Below, piece after piece: positions 20,951-33,500 of a stretch of 64,000 nt of DNA. The stretch is from Mesostigma viride (taxonomy: Eukaryota > Streptophyta > Mesostigmatophyceae > Mesostigmatales > Mesostigmataceae). A program made the translations under genes and the position numbers. Each line of letters starts with the position of its first letter. Positions within the stretch are counted from its first letter, which is position 1. The notes beneath the pieces were generated by a model. That model saw only the letters and a list, made by a program, of their open reading frames with translations. It did not search any database and was not told the origin of the DNA. The stretch covers positions 594,662 to 658,661 of the forward strand of contig RPFO01000359.1 of assembly GCA_009746045.1 (NCBI GenBank). The letters are read 5' to 3'.

Positions 20951-22694
20951 GGTCCTAAATTTAGGACTTTGTCCTAAATCGTCCTAGTGGTCACTATAAC
21001 CGAGGTACCGGGGGGGGGGGGTCACTATATGGACCGTACCCCATGTGGACCGTACCCGGCATGATGTACCCGACCCGTGGTACCGGCACATGGTACCCGG
21101 ATTCCGTACCCGGGTACCGGGTATAATGGCGGGAAAGTAGGTACCTCGACCAAAAATATAACCGATTTTGGAGCGAAAAAGTGGGTGCGGGAATGAAGTG
21201 AGGTGGATATGGCGACCTGACAATCGTGGCCGGCGTTTTCACGTGCGTTTATCATTTCGGGCGCCCAGTAGCAAAAACGAAAGGTTGTTAGTTATGCTTA
21301 AAGGCTGTGAATATTTTCTGCGCAAGTTTTTATGTGTAGCGCTGTATCACAGCGGCACAACACAAATGGGTCGCAGATCGCCTGCTCGCGGAGGGTCGAT
21401 TTTGGCACAAACATGTTAGTGTATTAGCAATGGTGGTGCGAATCAAGCCAGGAAATTTTTGTGGACGATTTTTATTATAGTCTGGAGTTTAGAAACGGAG
21501 TATTTGACATGGGAGCGCCTGGGCCGTGATATTCTTGCCCGATTTCCATTGTCGACCATGTTTTAGGGACGGTCAGGCTGGGCAGCGAGCGCACCTTATA
21601 GGTCTTCACTTTCGGTATTTCTTGGACCTAGAACGCAGCACAAGCGTGGTTTATATCATTGTCGAACCGGTTGGCCAGCTTTGGTGCGCTCAGCTCTCGG
21701 AAAGCTGACCTCGCTGCGGATTTCAGCGACTTTTTTGCAACCATCTGGAATGAGGCGACGTAAGTAGCAGGTAAGTGCCGGGTTGTCCTAGATCATGAGT
21801 GTAACTGGCAACGCTGTCGTGGTGTTTTGAGTCAGCCAGCTATGCCTAAAAAGAGGGGACGCTCTCTGTGCACATAACTGTCACACATAGTTGGTTTACG
21901 TCATACAATTTTTTACGTCTCTATCTTCGTCGTCCGCTGCAGCTAAAACACACATGCGTAAGAGCAGTTTTACTCATGTGTTAGTTATAAACCATGGTCC
22001 TATGGCCTGCAGTCGTTCAGGGTGTTCTCAGACAGTATATACAGTATGGTTTACGTGTTACATGCACCCTGAATTCGCTCACAAAGCGTTGCATGTTAGC
22101 ACAACGTTGTTTTGTAACTTGAAATTTGGCTGCATTCATGTGTTAGTTGCAATGCAAATGCAATGTTTTTTCATCGCTGGGTGGTGGCCAGCATGTCCGT
22201 GATGTCAAAGAAGGTTTGGCATATGCTTAGAGAAAGTTTACCGCAAGGGGTGGGCCATGTTCAAGCCGGGCAACCTCAGCAACCATGCAACCCTATATTG
22301 CATTACCTGCACCATCTGTGACACCGTTAATCACGCGTATATATAGAGGCAGCCACAGCAGGGTATGGCCTTGTTATACGCTGCCCCGCCATCCCAAGGC
22401 CTCGTAGGGTCCCCTAGCGCTTGTAAGATGCTCAAGGGACCGTGTGGATAGCATGGTCATGCGTTGACAATAATTGGTCCTAATGGTCCTAAAACCCACA
22501 TTTTGGCCAAATTCGCGCTTTGAGGTCTGGCAGGTGGCAGGGCCCATTCATGCACTAAATGTAATTATTTGACCCCAGGTTTTTGATAGAAACTAAAAAA
22601 GTGTGTTATCTGTCATGGGCACGAATGCCAGGGTCAAATTTTAATGTTTGCATATATATTTTTTAATTCCACTTGGTCCTAAATTTAGGACTTT
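20951..22694. mobile_element. 1.74-kb insertion bounded by palindromic 20-bp repeats
   Basis: GGTCCTAAATTTAGGACTTT occurs at 20951-20970 and 22675-22694. Its core GTCCTAAATTTAGGAC is a palindrome, so the ends are both direct and inverted repeats. Removing all 1744 bp restores the frame from integrase into the chromodomain; removing only one repeat does not. The left part (21000-21135) is packed with GTACC/GGTAC motifs. No protein was recognised. A hairpin-ended DNA element is one reading. Confidence 0.6.
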
Positions 22695-22924
22695 TACTGG
22701 GAAGATGGACATTAGAGCATAACCCTGACACTGGGGAAGTAGAAGACGAAGTAGAAAGCATCGTGGCCCATAGAGATGTCAAAAAGGGCCGCGGTACCCA
22801 GCGTCAGTACAAAGTGAAGTGGATGTATGCTCGCAGTGAAGTAGATAAGGTCTGGTATACGGAAAGCGAGCTAGATGGGTGTAGTCGCTTGCTGCAGGAA
22901 TATAAAACCCTGCACAAGCTTTAG
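22695..22924 (+). CDS. Ty3-1 chromodomain at the integrase C-terminus
   Basis: About 75 codons. An acidic 'EVEDEVESIV' lead is followed by 'HRDVKKGRGTQRQYKVKW' (about 22750-22825), then 'VWYTESEL' and a final helix. This is the chromodomain order (aromatic, YKVKW core, W.ESEL), which guides chromovirus integrase to modified histones. The stop is at 22924. Confidence 0.85.
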
Positions 22925-23000
22925 CAGTAGACCTTCTCCTCTCTTATATTATGCCTGCTGTCGACGGGTGGTTGGTTGTCCCCCCCCCTCCGCAGCCGTC

Positions 23001-26000
23001 ATGTCAGAGCCTACCCCTCCGGCTGAGAGTTCGCTGCCGTCCCCGCCCCTACCGGACCCTGAGCTGTATTTCGAGGCCCTTCCGGGCCGCTGGGTGTCGC
23101 GGTCCAGTTATCCGGATGGCGTTGTGCAGCCGGCCCTTCAGGCCCGACATGCGAGTTTAGTCAGGGCGGCCCTCTTTGGGGTCACGTGGTACGGTCCTTC
23201 CCCTGACGAGCCGCATCAGCTTGTTTTGCACGGGTTCGACGATACCGGGCACTGTTTGTTAGGGTGTGGTTCCCGCTGTCCAGCCTTGGGACAGATAGAT
23301 GCGGTTCTCCAGTGCTCCCGTGTATTCTCCTACCTTTCTACCCCTGTGGGCCGCGCCTGCCTCCGGGAGGTGTTCCCCTGGCTTCCGGCTGAGGGTGAGG
23401 CTGAGATAGATGAGAACCCCTGCGACCTTTTGCGGGCCGTAGAATTCATGGAGATAGCTGATCAGTCGATGGGATTAGCATTTGGTGGTCCTGCCCCTAC
23501 GGGCGCCCCATCCGAGGTACATTATACTCCAGATTATTCTGCCTCGAGCGCTGCGTCCGCCTCCTCGGCGTCTGCTCCTCCCTCTCCGGTCCCGTCGTCA
23601 CCTCGGTCGACCCGGTGTGTTGCAGTGGAGCCTACCCCTTCGGGTTTGCCTGATCCTCTGTCGGCGACGGTCTTGGCTATGCAGGCTCAGATCCAGTCCC
23701 TGACCACGGCGTTCGGGGCCTTCATGGCGGCCCAAGCGCAGACTCCGGCCACGCCAGGTGTGTCTGTGGTGGCTGCGCCCCCTACCCCTTCGGGTGTTTC
23801 GGCACCTGTGGTTTTGCCGTCGCCCACTACCCCTTCGGTTGCGGCGGCTCCGACACCTCCGGTTACCTCCGTGCCGGCGACCGACGTTTCTGCGCCGCGA
23901 CGCGAGTCTTCTCAGTGCCCCTTCGGCTGTGCCCGCCGTCGCCTCCTCTGGGCCGCCCGCTGCACCTTCACCGCCAGTTCGGGGTTTCTTCAGCGACACG
24001 GGCGATCATCCCAGGCTTTGGGAGGGTGGTCCCCCGCAGAGGATTCCGGTGCCCGACTGGAGCTTGGATGGCAACCAATCTTATGCCGGACTGCCTGTCC
24101 CTACGGGTCCTATTTTCAATATGTGGCCTGAGGGTGCGCCGGCAACGGAGACCGACGCGCCCGCTGCGGTGGCGGGTCCGTCACGGCCCTCTCTGGCTTC
24201 GGGTCCGGCGCGACCTCCTGTTGTACCAGTGCCGGTCATCTGCGTCGGTGACGGCTCCCGTCCCTGCGTCGGCCCCCGCTTCAGTCCCTGCCCCTTCGGC
24301 CTCGCGGTCTTTGGCTGCGGTCGTTCGGTCCACCGGTCAGGATCCTCGCGCCACCCGCGCTGCCGATTCCCTCCGGGAGTTGTCCCAGGGTGATCGGGAC
24401 AGGGCCCCTTCTGTGGTGCATGTGACACCGGAGTCGCGCGACACGCCCGTGCCTGGATGCGGTATGTCCGCACTCGCCTGCCGCCAGTGTGACCTGCCGC
24501 GCGCCTCCGCCGAGCTTGCCATCTCGCCCATGTCCTACGGGTTCTCCCAGGTGTGTCGGGCGCCTCGGGATCGTGGCCTACCCATTGAGACTGATCGGCC
24601 TCCTTTCGACATGGTTATTCTAGCTGATCCTGTGTTCCAGGGTGAGATCTTGGTTCGGCGCGTTCTGTATCGCTGGGCTAGGCGCCACAACGACTTGGAC
24701 ACCTACGGTGGGTTCCAGTGGGCTTACCCTCCGCCTCTGAGCATTATGGCTTCGGATGCCCTTACGGTAGAGTTTCCGGCGGTACAGGGTGCTGCGTACA
24801 ACACGGTCCTCCAGCCCATCCTCGAGTGGGATGCCCGTCGTCCGGCACCCATCCCGGGCCAGGGTCTAGACTCCCGTTGCCACCCTCCTCCTCGGGCCAG
24901 CGACTACCTGGAGACATTCGGGTCGCGCCAGTGTGCTCGTCGGTGGCGCTCCCGAGAGGTTCGGCACATCCGGATGTGGCCGTCCAACGTGGAGCCGGGT
25001 GGTTTTACCGGATTAGGATACATTTTTTTGTCTAGGATACATTTGATGCAGTGTGCAGTTTTCAGATGTGTTTGTGGGGGTTGATTGCGCCTAGCATGCA
25101 TTTTATTGAAGCAATGAGTTTCCCAAGATATACATTATATAAACTAAGACAATTGACCCATTAACGCAATGAGACAACATCAATGAGACAACATATGCCA
25201 ATTGAAGGCTGCCCGCAACTTTATTCCAAGCTCATTATTATATGATTCCAAGACCATAACTCTTCCAAGACCGTACATCTTCAAGATATAGCACTACAGA
25301 CACCCACGCGGCTTCCGCGGTCATCACGCTCCTCCTCCAAGACAACTCAACCTTACAGGACGCTGGGCCATCATACGTCCGGAATAATTGTGTCACTTAT
25401 TACATAACCAAACTTTTTGAGGGATCGCCACGGTTGCATGGTTTCAACACATGCGCCCTGCACTCATGTGCATCAAAGGTGTTGCGTAGTGCCAACTCAG
25501 TGTCAAAGAACTGATTCAATAATATTTCCCGTATGGCCATGAAGGCCCACATGAGTTAAACATGGCCGAGAGTGATTGCATCATCCTTCTTGGCGACATC
25601 GGTCTTGACGACGTCGATGGGGAAGACGGCAGCACCTGCATGTGAACAAAAGAATCCATGAACTGTGGCATCCAAAGGCAACAACATATTAGCATCCCAT
25701 TGAACACGCAGCCACGCTGACCCGGCCATCCAGCCGCCCACGCAGCCACAGAGCCAGCCAGCCACGCAGTGACGCACCCACCCAGCCACACATCCACGCA
25801 TCCACGCACCCGGCACCCCCCCCCCCCCCAGCCAGCCACGCAGCCACGCAGCCACGCAGCCACGCAGCCACGCAGCAGCGCAGCCACGCAGCCACACAGC
25901 CACGCACCCTCCTTTCCAGCCACGCAGCCACGCAGCCACGCAGCCACGCAGCCACGCAGCCACGCAGCCACGCAGCCACGCAGCCACGCAGCCACGCAGC

Positions 26001-27387
26001 CACGCAGCCACGCAGCCACGCAGCCACGCAGCCACGCAGCAGCGCAGCTACGCAGCCACACAGCCACGCACCCTCCTTTCCAGCCAAGCAGCCACGCAGC
26101 CACGCAGCCACGCAGCAGCGCAGCCACGCAGCCACACAGCCACGCACCCTCCTTTCCAGCCACGCAGCCACGCAGCCACGCAGCAGCGCAGCCACGCAGC
26201 CACACAGCCACGCACCCTCCTTTCCAGCCAAGCAGCCACGCAGCCACGCAGCCACACAGCCACGCAGCCACGCAGCCACGCAGCAGCGCAGCCACGCAGC
26301 CACACAGCCACGCAGCCACGCAGCCACGCAGCAGCGCAGCCACGCAGCCACGCAGCCACGCAGCCACGCAGCAGCGCAGCCACGCAGCAGCGCAGCCACG
26401 CAGCAGCGCAGCCACGCAGCCACACAGCCACGCACCCTCCTTTCCAGCCACGCAGCCACGCAGCCACGCAGCCACGCAGCCACGCAGCCACGCAGCCACG
26501 CAGCCACGCAGCAGCGCAGCCACGCAGCCACACAGCCACGCACCCTCCTTTCCAGCCAAGCAGCCACGCAGCCACGCAGCCACGCAGCCACGCAGCCACG
26601 CAGCAGCGCAGCCACGCAGCCACACAGCCACGCAGCCACGCAGCCACGCAGCCACGCAGCCACGCAGCCACGCAGCCACGCAGCCATGCAGCCACGCAGC
26701 CACGCAGCAGCGCAGCCACGCAGCCACACAGCCACGCACCCTCCTTTCCAGCCACGCAGCCACGCAGCCACGCAGCCACGCAGCCACGCAGCCACGCAGC
26801 AGCGCAGCCACGCAGCCACACAGCCACGCACCCTCCTTTCCAGCCAAGCAGCCACGCAGCCACGCAGCCACGCAGCAGCGCAGCCACGCAGCCACACAGC
26901 CACGCACCCTCCTTTCCAGCCAAGCAGCCACGCAGCCACGCAGCCACGCAGCCACGCAGCCACGCAGCCACGCAGCCACGCAGCCACGCAGCCACGCAGC
27001 CACGCAGCCACGCAGCCACGCAGCAGCGCAGCCACGCAGCCACGCAGCAGCGCAGCCACGCAGCCACACAGCCACGCACCCTCCTTTCCAGCCAAGCAGC
27101 CACGCAGCCACGCAGCAGCGCAGCCACGCAGCCACACAGCCACGCACCCTCCTTTCCAGCCAAGCAGCCACGCAGTCACACAGTCAAATCCCCCCTACAC
27201 CCCCCCCCCACACACACCCCCACCCCACCCACTCAACACTACACGAATGACTCACAAAGAACTGCTGCACCACCGATGATCCCTGCGGGAACTGCTCTGC
27301 TGCCGACGGTCCCTGCGAAAACTGCTGCAGTGCCGACAATGCCTGTGGAAACTGCGACATTGCCGACGCTGCCTGCGGGAACTGAAG

Positions 27388-27456
<69 letters not shown>

Positions 27457-27493
27457 AGTTGTTGCTGCAGTTGCTGCTGCAGTTGCTGCTGCA

Positions 27494-27535
<42 letters not shown>

Positions 27536-30500
27536 GCTGGACCACTTGTTTCTGCACCTCTTGACGCAGCTGCAAACCAAGCTCTTCAACCTTCTTGCTT
27601 TGGTTCTCCATAGCTCGTTGCATCTCTCTCATCGTCTGTTCCACGCCCACCAGTACGGGGGTCGGCGGCGGCAGCGGCTGGGTACGCTCTGGCTGGGTGC
27701 GCTCTGGCTGCCGTGCAGGACCTTGCCACATCGGCCGGCGCATTGGTGGTTTGCACCGGCCAAAAAATCTACTTTCATGGCACCAGATTTCTTTCCTAGC
27801 ACCCATTTCTACAATCGTCCCCGGCATAACACAAATCAATCAATTCGTCCATGTCATCGCTTCGGCTATCAGCATCGGGCATAGTTCCCGTGGCTAGTGC
27901 CCATCATTCTTTCCACCTTGAGCGGGGCGAAGTCACGAATTCAAGCGCGAAGTGCATTTGAATCAAGCGGGAACTGGGTGACACTCCTTGAAGACGTGCA
28001 GCTCCAAGGCATGCAAATGATGCAATGTATGAAAGATACGATACGCAAAGTTCAGGTGTTCAGGTGAAGCCGTGAAGACGTGGTGAAGACAGGTGAAGAC
28101 GCGGTGAAGACGTGAAGACGTGAAGACGTGAAGACGTGAAGACGTGAAGACACGATACGGCAAGTTCAGGTGAAGTTCAGGTGTTCAGGTGAAGCCGTGA
28201 AGACGTGAAGACGTGAAGCCGTGAAGACGTGGTGAAGACAGGTGAAGACGCGGTGAAGACGTGAAGACGTGAAGACGTGAAGACGTGAAGACGTGAAGAC
28301 ACGATACGGCAAGTTCAGGTGAAGTTCAGGTGTTCAGGTGAAGCCGTGAAGACGTGAAGACGCGAAGACGTGAAGACGTGGTGAAGACAGGTGAAGACGC
28401 GGTGAAGACGTGAAGACGTGAAGACGTGAAGACGTGAAGACGTGAAGACACGATACGGCAAGTTCAGGTGAAGTTCAGGTGTTCAGGTGAAGCCGTGAAG
28501 CCGTGAAGACGTGAAGCCGTGAAGACGTGGTGAAGACAGGTGAAGACGCGGTGAAGACGTGAAGACGTGAAGACGTGAAGACGTGAAGACGTGAAGACAC
28601 GATACGGCAAGTTCAGGTGAAGTTCAGGTGTTCAGGTGAAGCCGTGAAGCCGTGAAGCCGTGAAGCCGTGAAGACGTGGTGAAGACAGGTGAAGACGCGG
28701 TGAAGACGTGAAGACGTGAAGACGTGAAGACGTGAAGACGTGAAGACACGATACGGCAAGTTCAGGTGAAGTTCAGGTGTTCAGGTGAAGCCGTGAAGAC
28801 GTGAAGACGTGAAGCCGTGAAGACGTGGTGAAGACAGGTGAAGACGCGGTGAAGACGTGAAGACGTGAAGACGTGCATGCAAGGTATCAAAGATACGATA
28901 CGCCGCAAGTTCAGGTGAAGTCGTGAAGACGTGAAGACGTGAAGACGTGAAGACGTGAAGACGTGAAGACGTGAAGACGTGAAGACCAGGACTGTCACGT
29001 GAAGACTGGGACGTGAAGGCAAGTTGCAGCACTCGGCCGCTGCAGTCGCACGCAGGTAGAAACGAGTATTGCTGCTTGAATCTGTCAAGACCCCATCGAA
29101 TGTAAAACAGGTTTTTCGTAAAGAAATCCGATTCGTGGGCGGGCTTTACATATTGCTTCTGTCCAAGCACTACCGGATGTAAAACAGTATACTTCTTGAA
29201 GAAATAAGTTGGGGCTTTGTTGGGCGTCACATTTGACCGGTGGGCGGAGTTTCCTGCTTCTGTGAAGGCGCCATGGAATGTAGATCAGTAGATTTTCTAA
29301 AGAAATCTGAGTTGTGGGCGGGGCCTTTATTGCTTGTGTCCATCCACCACCGGATGTAGAACAGTAGACTTATTGAAGGTGAATCACGATACAACAGCTG
29401 TAGTTGACAACATCATGACCGGCACATCTTTCCCCCACCGCTGCTCAACCCGGTCCCCCCCAAACTCCTCCACACTTGCCCACCTTTCCACCCTCCTCCA
29501 CGGCCCGTTGTGTTTGCAGGCGTTGGCACAAAGGGAGGAGGCCGTGCGAGCCGGGAAACTCACGGTATGGTTTGATTTCTAGTTTTGTATTAGGACCCTA
29601 GGGTAGCTATGTTATATAGGCATGTCTGACAGCATAGCTCACCATTTCATTACCATGGGATGCTGAGCATACCATTTCCAGAGAGGTAAGTCAGTCACTC
29701 TTCGCAGTTGACAAGTCAGAGAAAGCAATCAAGTGCAGCGTTCACAACTCTTGCCGCTCGTAACCTTTTGTCTGCCCGGTTTGGCAGCTCCCTGTCTTTG
29801 CTTTCTCTCGTATTTCTTTCTTTTGTCTCTTTTCTACATCTTTCTTTGCTAATTCTTGAATATATGATGCTATTGTAGCATCCTTCTAGCGCGGATCGCT
29901 CTTAATATCCTTCTCGCGCACGTTTCCTCGCTTTTTCTCATGTAAGAGCGTCTTCCCTGCCCATGCAGCGTGTACCTGGTGTGTGTGGCTCTGCCTTGCC
30001 AATCACAACTGACCGACATGCTGGTCAGGCACTGCAGGTCGTTGCCCTTGCGTGTGTGAACCTGCTGTTTTGGCTGTTCCCATGGCCGCTGCGTGTGTCC
30101 GTGAATGATACCATGGGAGGGAGACTTCTCCCATGGGTCCCCTTCGCTGACACTCGTGATGTAGGTTCGCGTCGACTTGTTTCTCTCACTGTGCCCATAT
30201 TGGCCTCGCACGGCTTTGTCTCTCATTCCTTGTTTGCATGCGGCGGCGTGTAGACCATCATCTTCATCCGAGACCGCAACAGCAAGGGCCAGGAGGTGAG
30301 TAATTGCTGAGGGCATGGCTCCTATCCCCTGATGAGTCTAGCGCCATGTACCACCCTCTATGCCTGCATATAGGTGACGCATTGAAAATGCAAGCATCTT
30401 ACTAGAAGTAGCACGGGCCTCCGAGGTGAGATTTTGCGCAGGCCTCATGATCCCAATGGACCTGCGAAGCGCATGGCGCGCATGGGCGGCCGGCCGGCGC

Positions 30501-33500
30501 AGCTGGCATGCGGCGGGGCGGGGCTGTCGACGGGCGGCGGGGCAGGGCCGTCGGCGCGCGGGGGCCAGCGGCGCTGCCGGTGCGCGCGGGCGGCGGGCCG
30601 GCGCACCTGGCATGCGGCGGGGCAGGGCTGTCGACGGGCGGCGGGGCGGGGCAGTCGACGGGCGGCGGGGCAGGGCCAGCGGCGCTGCCGGCGCGCGTGG
30701 GCGGCGGGCCGGCGCAGCTGGCATGCGGCGGGGCGGGGCTGTCGACGGGCGGCGGGGCAGGGCTGTCGACGGGCGGCGGGGCAGGGCCGTCGGCGCGCGG
30801 GGGGCCAGCGGCGCTGCCGGCGCGCGCGGGCGGCGGGCCGGCGCACCTGGCATGCGGTGGGTCGGGGCTGTCGACGGGCGGCGGGGCGGGGCAGTCGACG
30901 GGCGGCGGGGCAGGGCCGTCAGCGCGCGGGGGGCCAGCGGCGCTGCCGGCGCGCGTGGGCGGCGGGCCGGCGCAGCTGGCATGCGGCGGGGCGGGGCAGT
31001 CGACGGGCGGCGGGGCGGGGCAGCCGGTGCGCGGCGGGGCGGCGCCGTCGGCGGGCGGCGAGGTGGCGCAGCCAGCGCGCAGCGAGGTGGCAGCGGCGGC
31101 GCAGCCTGCATGCGGCGGGGCAGGGCTGTCGACGGGCGGCGGGGCGGGGCAGTCGACGGGCGGCGGGGCAGGGCCGTCGGCGCGCGGGGGCCAGCGGCGC
31201 TGCCGGCGCGCATGGGCGGCGGGCCGGCGCAGCTGGCATGCGGCGGGGCGGGGCTGTCAACGGGCGGCGGGGCAGGGCCGTCGGCACGCGGGGGGCCAAC
31301 GGCGCTGCCGGCGCGCGTGGGCGGCGGGCCGGCGCAGCTGGCATGCGGCGGGGCGGGGCAGCCTGTCGACGGGCTACGGGGCGGGGCAGCCGGCGCGCGG
31401 CGGGCCGGCGGCGCAGCCGGCGGGCAGCGGAGCGGCGGAGCGGCACAGCCGGTGCCTGAAAAACGCGGTCGCTCAATGAAGGTGCACCACGCCGTCTTCT
31501 TCCAGGTACAGGGCAACACAGAGACCTGGTTGTCCTACCGGACCACGGAGTCCCAAAAGACGCCGTGGCAGCCCGCGGGGACTCGACAGGAAGGCGCGCC
31601 ACGGTGCGGGAAGGCGATGACACAGCCATACAGGTTTGATGCGGAGGGGCGGCCGCTGTTTGGCGTCCGACTTGTGGATCCAGACCGCATTCCGATGTTG
31701 CAGGACACCCCAGCCTTCGCACCATTGAACATGGAGTTTCTGGGGAAGGAGCTGGAGTCGATCAAAACAAGGGTCGAGAAGTTGCCCCATGGCATCTGGC
31801 AGTGGTACTTTCCGCCCGACACCATCAAGCCAAACAAGGCCTTTTTTCGCAAGTCAAGTCCCACATGCCCCTGAGGAGGTGCCTGAGGAGTGGCGCCCTT
31901 TGCCGTGGCCATCTCGCGCGGACATCTCCGCCCTGCGTGAGCACGATGCAGCGCCTGAACCACCACCGACGCAAGAAGAGCACTTCATGGCGTTGGTCGA
32001 CGCAGAGGCGGTGCGCGTCACCCCGCTGGTAGACCGAGTTCGTCATGATGGCCACACACAGCAGGAATGGGCGGCAGAAGACAGGGCCATGGCAGCCAAG
32101 GTCGCTTACTTGAAGCGCATGCAAGGCGTTGAGAAAGGCTCCGCTGTTCTATACTGGCACCCTTCAGCTGGTATTCTCTGCAACTCGAAGCTCACGTGGA
32201 CTCCAGTCCTCGTTGGCATCATCAAGGAGGTGGTTGCGAAGGAGGATGGCGGCCAACCTTCTATTGAGCTCTTTGTATACCGCGCTAAGCATTTGCATGA
32301 CACGTGGCACCCGTGGAATACAGACATTGCGCAATGGCCCCATCCGCCAACCACTGCGGCGCACACGGTGATCATCACCGCCTCAGACCTCGTCTTGACA
32401 CAAGTGGTGGGCAAGCGAGGTCAGCCGCCCCATGGAGTCTCCTTGGGTGCGAACAAAAAGCTCACCAAGGAGTGCCTAAAGGCGCTGAAGGAGGTGCCCT
32501 ATGACGCGGAACACCCGGTCGTGAAGTGGCAAGATGCTGAATGCTCAAAGGGCATCGTCGGCATGGCGAAGGCATGCTGGGAAGGCGTAACGCTGCAGGT
32601 CAAGAGTGGCAGCCGCAACCTCGTAGGGCAAGTCGTGTGTCATTGGGCGTCGGAGCGTGTGACATCCGCGGACGGTCGCACCGAAAGCCGGGACGGCAGG
32701 TACCATGGTCGTGTCGCTGTTGTCGACACGCAAAACGACATGGTAGCCATGTACTGGGGTGCCCGTTGGGAGGAGGACGCGGTTTCTTGCGTGCCTCTCC
32801 ACGAGCTGGAGGCACAGATCTGCGGGTGCCCCGGTGTGGTCGTCCCTGCGTTGCAAGCGCCGGATATCACCCTGGCCGAGGCTCGATTGCGCGAGATGGT
32901 TCCACCCAGCGACGTTGTGGCGGAGAACAACAACGCAGGCGCCTCCCGGCGTCGGAAGCGAGCGCTCATCCTTGCCGATGACGATGACGACGACGACGAC
33001 TGCTGAAGCGCAAGCAGCGTTGTTGTCATTGAGCTGCTCATGTGCTGCTGCTGCTGCTGTGCTGCCATGCTACTGCTGCTGCATTGCTGCCGTGCTGCTG
33101 CTGTGCTATTGTGCTGATGTGTTGCTGCATTGCTGCCGTGCCGCTGATGTATTGCTGTCGTGCTGCTGTGTTGATGCACTGCTGCATTGCTGCCGTGCTG
33201 CTGAGCTAGTACTGCCTATTAGTGAATTTCCTATCAATGGACTATAGTCCACTGATAGGAAATTCAGGAATCGGCATACTAAGTTGCTGCTGCGCTGACT
33301 TGTGCTCCTGCTATGCGGCCGTGTTGATGTGCTACAGTTGTGCTGCTGCTGTGCTACGGTCATGCTGCTGCTGTGTTGCTGGGCTGATGTGTTGTTGCAT
33401 TGATGTAGTGGCTATTGTTCCGCTACTACAATTTGCTACTGATGCCGCTGCTGGTGCTTTTTTGCATGTCAGTGCCCGCTATGTTCACACCACTGTTGCC

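Noticed and set aside
25516-27279. ORFs of up to 551 codons on both strands in the CAGCCACG array
   Set aside because: They follow from a stop-free 8-bp repeat and carry no non-repetitive domain.
28040-28990. CRISPR-like array
   Set aside because: Repeats are contiguous satellite units without unique spacers, in a eukaryotic context.
30338-31519. Long Ala/Gly/Arg-rich ORFs on both strands
   Set aside because: Produced by a GC-rich minisatellite; only the part after about 31440 looks like protein-coding sequence.
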